Source of the DNA: Balneolaceae bacterium
GTDB lineage: Bacteria; Bacteroidota; Rhodothermia; Balneolales; Balneolaceae
Reading direction: 5' to 3'
Length of the DNA: 8,462 nucleotides
NCBI GenBank assembly: GCA_007129085.1
Contig: SKWF01000172.1
Span: 1 to 8,462, forward strand
The position numbers were made by a program, and so were the translations under genes. This document shows, piece by piece, positions 7,553 through 8,462 of the stretch. How positions within the stretch are numbered: the stretch's first letter is position 1; each line of letters starts with the position of its first letter. Below the pieces are notes generated by a model. It saw nothing but the letters and a program-made list of their open reading frames with translations, was not told the DNA's origin and made no database searches.

Positions 7553-7578
7553 TTAATACTTACAGCTTCGACCAAATC

Positions 7579-7597
7579 AACGGGCAAGATGCCCGTT
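7579..7597. repeat. Perfect palindrome with 8-bp stem and 3-base loop
   Basis: AACGGGCA (7579-7586) and TGCCCGTT (7590-7597) are exact reverse complements around AGA. No T-run follows on either strand, so it is not a standard terminator. The core GGGCAAGATGCCC followed by GTTCTA resembles dispersed palindromes I recall from other bacterial genomes. In the dipeptidase transcript it would form a second 3'-UTR hairpin before the terminator. Confidence 0.65.
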
Positions 7598-7647
7598 CTA
7601 GATTATCCTCAGCGTCATTGCGCCGCTGCGGTTCATCTAATTCAGAA

Positions 7648-8462
7648 TCAGTCAAAATCCGTAATTCGAACTTCAGAAGGCTCGCGCTCTTCACGTAATC
7701 GCTCAGACACTTCTTCCGCTCCGCGAAGCACTCTAAGCATATTCAGGCCCGCAATTTTCTCGAGCTCCTCTTCCGTATATCCGCGTCGCAGTAGTTCTGC
7801 AAACAGATCAGGGTAGGTAGTTACATCTTCCAGGCCAAGCGGCAGCGTTGGAATTCCGTCATAATCACCACCAATTCCAATGTACTCAACGCCAATTTGG
7901 TCGCGGATATGATCGATATGATCAGCCACCTGCTCCAGGGTAGATTTCGGCGCCTCATTTTCGGCGTCCCACTCTCTCATTTTTTCTGATACTACATCCG
8001 GCTTACCGGGGTTCAGATACTCTACTTTTGAGCGATATGCATTTCTTTCTGCAAAATGCTTACGACGCTCTTCGGATGTAAATGTCTCCACAAATGTCAC
8101 CATCACAACACCATCTTTTTCAGGAATCAATTGCAGTACATCATCCGGCACGTTTCTGGGGTGGCCGGAAATTGCTCTTGCATTAGAGTGAGAAAACATC
8201 ACCGGTGCTTCCGACACGCGAATGGCATCTTTCATGGTGGCTGCCGTTACGTGAGACAGATCCACCATCATGCCCAGACGGTTCATTTCACGAATTACCT
8301 CTTCACCAAATTCATTGAGTCCATCGTGCTGCGGGTCATCCCCGGCGGCATCAGCCCAATCCAGCGTACGGCCGTGGGTAATGGTCATGTATCGAGCTCC
8401 CAGATCGTAAAACATCCGGAGTACAGGCAGGGAGTTGGCTATAGAATGTCCGCCCTCCATAC
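7648..8462 (-). CDS. Membrane dipeptidase, peptidase family M19, N-terminus outside window
   Basis: A zinc dipeptidase of the renal (membrane) dipeptidase family, which hydrolyses dipeptides and often accepts D-residues at the C-terminal position. The visible 271 codons are the C-terminal two thirds; the frame is open across the window edge, and the Met at 8460 is internal (GMEGGHSI is the family's metal-ligand region, not a start). In numbering from that Met, visible landmarks are the bridging ligand E2 in EGGH, H70 in VDLSHVTAATM, H91 in MFSHSNARAISGHPRNVPDD and D199 in GGDYDG, matching E125, H198, H219 and D288 of human DPEP1. The first HxD ligand pair and any signal peptide lie outside. 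Residues 125-172 form a charged insert longer than in the human enzyme, common in bacterial members. The tail after NMLRVLRG is acidic and charged. It is convergent with the upstream plus gene and shares its terminator. Confidence 0.94.
   Translation of the reverse strand, partial: MEGGHSIANSLPVLRMFYDLGARYMTITHGRTLDWADAAGDDPQHDGLNEFGEEVIREMNRLGMMVDLSHVTAATMKDAIRVSEAPVMFSHSNARAISGHPRNVPDDVLQLIPEKDGVVMVTFVETFTSEERRKHFAERNAYRSKVEYLNPGKPDVVSEKMREWDAENEAPKSTLEQVADHIDHIRDQIGVEYIGIGGDYDGIPTLPLGLEDVTTYPDLFAELLRRGYTEEELEKIAGLNMLRVLRGAEEVSERLREEREPSEVRITDFD

Larger units (their letters stand above)
7416..7647. other. Repeat-rich spacer between convergent genes
   Basis: This 232-bp gap lies between the 302-residue protein (plus) and the M19 dipeptidase (minus). 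In order it holds an intrinsic terminator (7445-7473), a 13-bp sequence CTAATTCAGAATC (7488-7500) repeated directly at 7637-7649, the second copy of the GCAGGAGAT hairpin repeat (7517-7552), a perfect palindrome (7579-7597), and CGTCATTGCG at 7613-7622, which resembles fragments of common GTCATTGCG-type dispersed repeats. A plus-strand open frame crosses it but runs into the antisense of the dipeptidase and is not credible as a gene. Confidence 0.6.
7482..7657. repeat. Imperfect 18-bp inverted repeat bracketing the convergent spacer
   Basis: The sequence TTTTGACTAATTCAGAAT at 7482-7499 matches the minus-strand reading of 7657-7640 (TTTTGACTGATTCTGAAT) at 16 of 18 positions. The right arm includes the stop codon and last two codons of the dipeptidase gene. 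Because ATTCNGAAT is nearly palindromic, the same segments also appear as a 13-bp direct repeat. The two arms bracket the hairpin copy 2 and the 19-bp palindrome. This may mark the edges of inserted repeat material, or a duplicated gene end; chance cannot be excluded. Confidence 0.45.

Noticed and set aside
7484..7816. Plus-strand open frame of 110 codons across the convergent spacer
   Set aside because: It is made of repeat sequence followed by the antisense of the dipeptidase 3' end, with Ser/Arg-rich shadow composition.

Overview
The window reads as an ordinary chromosomal stretch of a free-living bacterium, probably from the Balneolota/Rhodothermota or wider Bacteroidota side of the tree. 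This placement is an inference. It rests on moderate GC content, poor Shine-Dalgarno sequences before several clear starts, a short LysA of the type seen in Bacteroidota, several exported or lipid-anchored peptidases, and hairpin repeats ending in ATGACA in the spacers. No 16S or other marker gene is present, so the placement is only moderately supported.

Layout. The left edge (1-467, minus) holds the N-terminal part of a lipoprotein that looks like the start of a trypsin-like serine protease. A 178-bp spacer separates it from a divergent P2-type cation-pumping ATPase (646-3363, plus). Three more plus-strand genes follow: an exported M28 zinc aminopeptidase (3451-4959), diaminopimelate decarboxylase LysA (5059-6213), and an unrecognised two-helix membrane protein of 302 residues (6507-7415). 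The right edge holds most of an M19 membrane dipeptidase (7648-8462, minus), convergent with the 302-residue protein and cut by the window end before its N-terminal metal-binding segment.

The plus-strand genes are separated by gaps of 87, 99 and 293 bp, so they look like neighbours with separate functions rather than one tight operon. Three of the six genes encode exported or surface peptidases (M28, M19 and the probable S1-like lipoprotein). This fits a cell that degrades external protein and peptides, but nothing in the sequence couples these genes.

The least ordinary DNA is in two spacers. The 293-bp spacer after lysA holds a 157-bp block bounded by a perfect 12-bp inverted repeat, with a second, nested inverted-repeat element inside. 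The spacer between the convergent genes near 7.45-7.65 kb holds a strong bidirectional intrinsic terminator, a perfect 8-bp-stem palindrome, and a second copy of the hairpin found in the first spacer. The two hairpin copies have the same flanks and loop length but different stems joined by compensatory changes, so the folded form appears to be what is kept. I see no phage, CRISPR, toxin-antitoxin, secondary-metabolite or new defence system here. The repeat elements and the unknown 302-residue protein are the only candidates for something undescribed.
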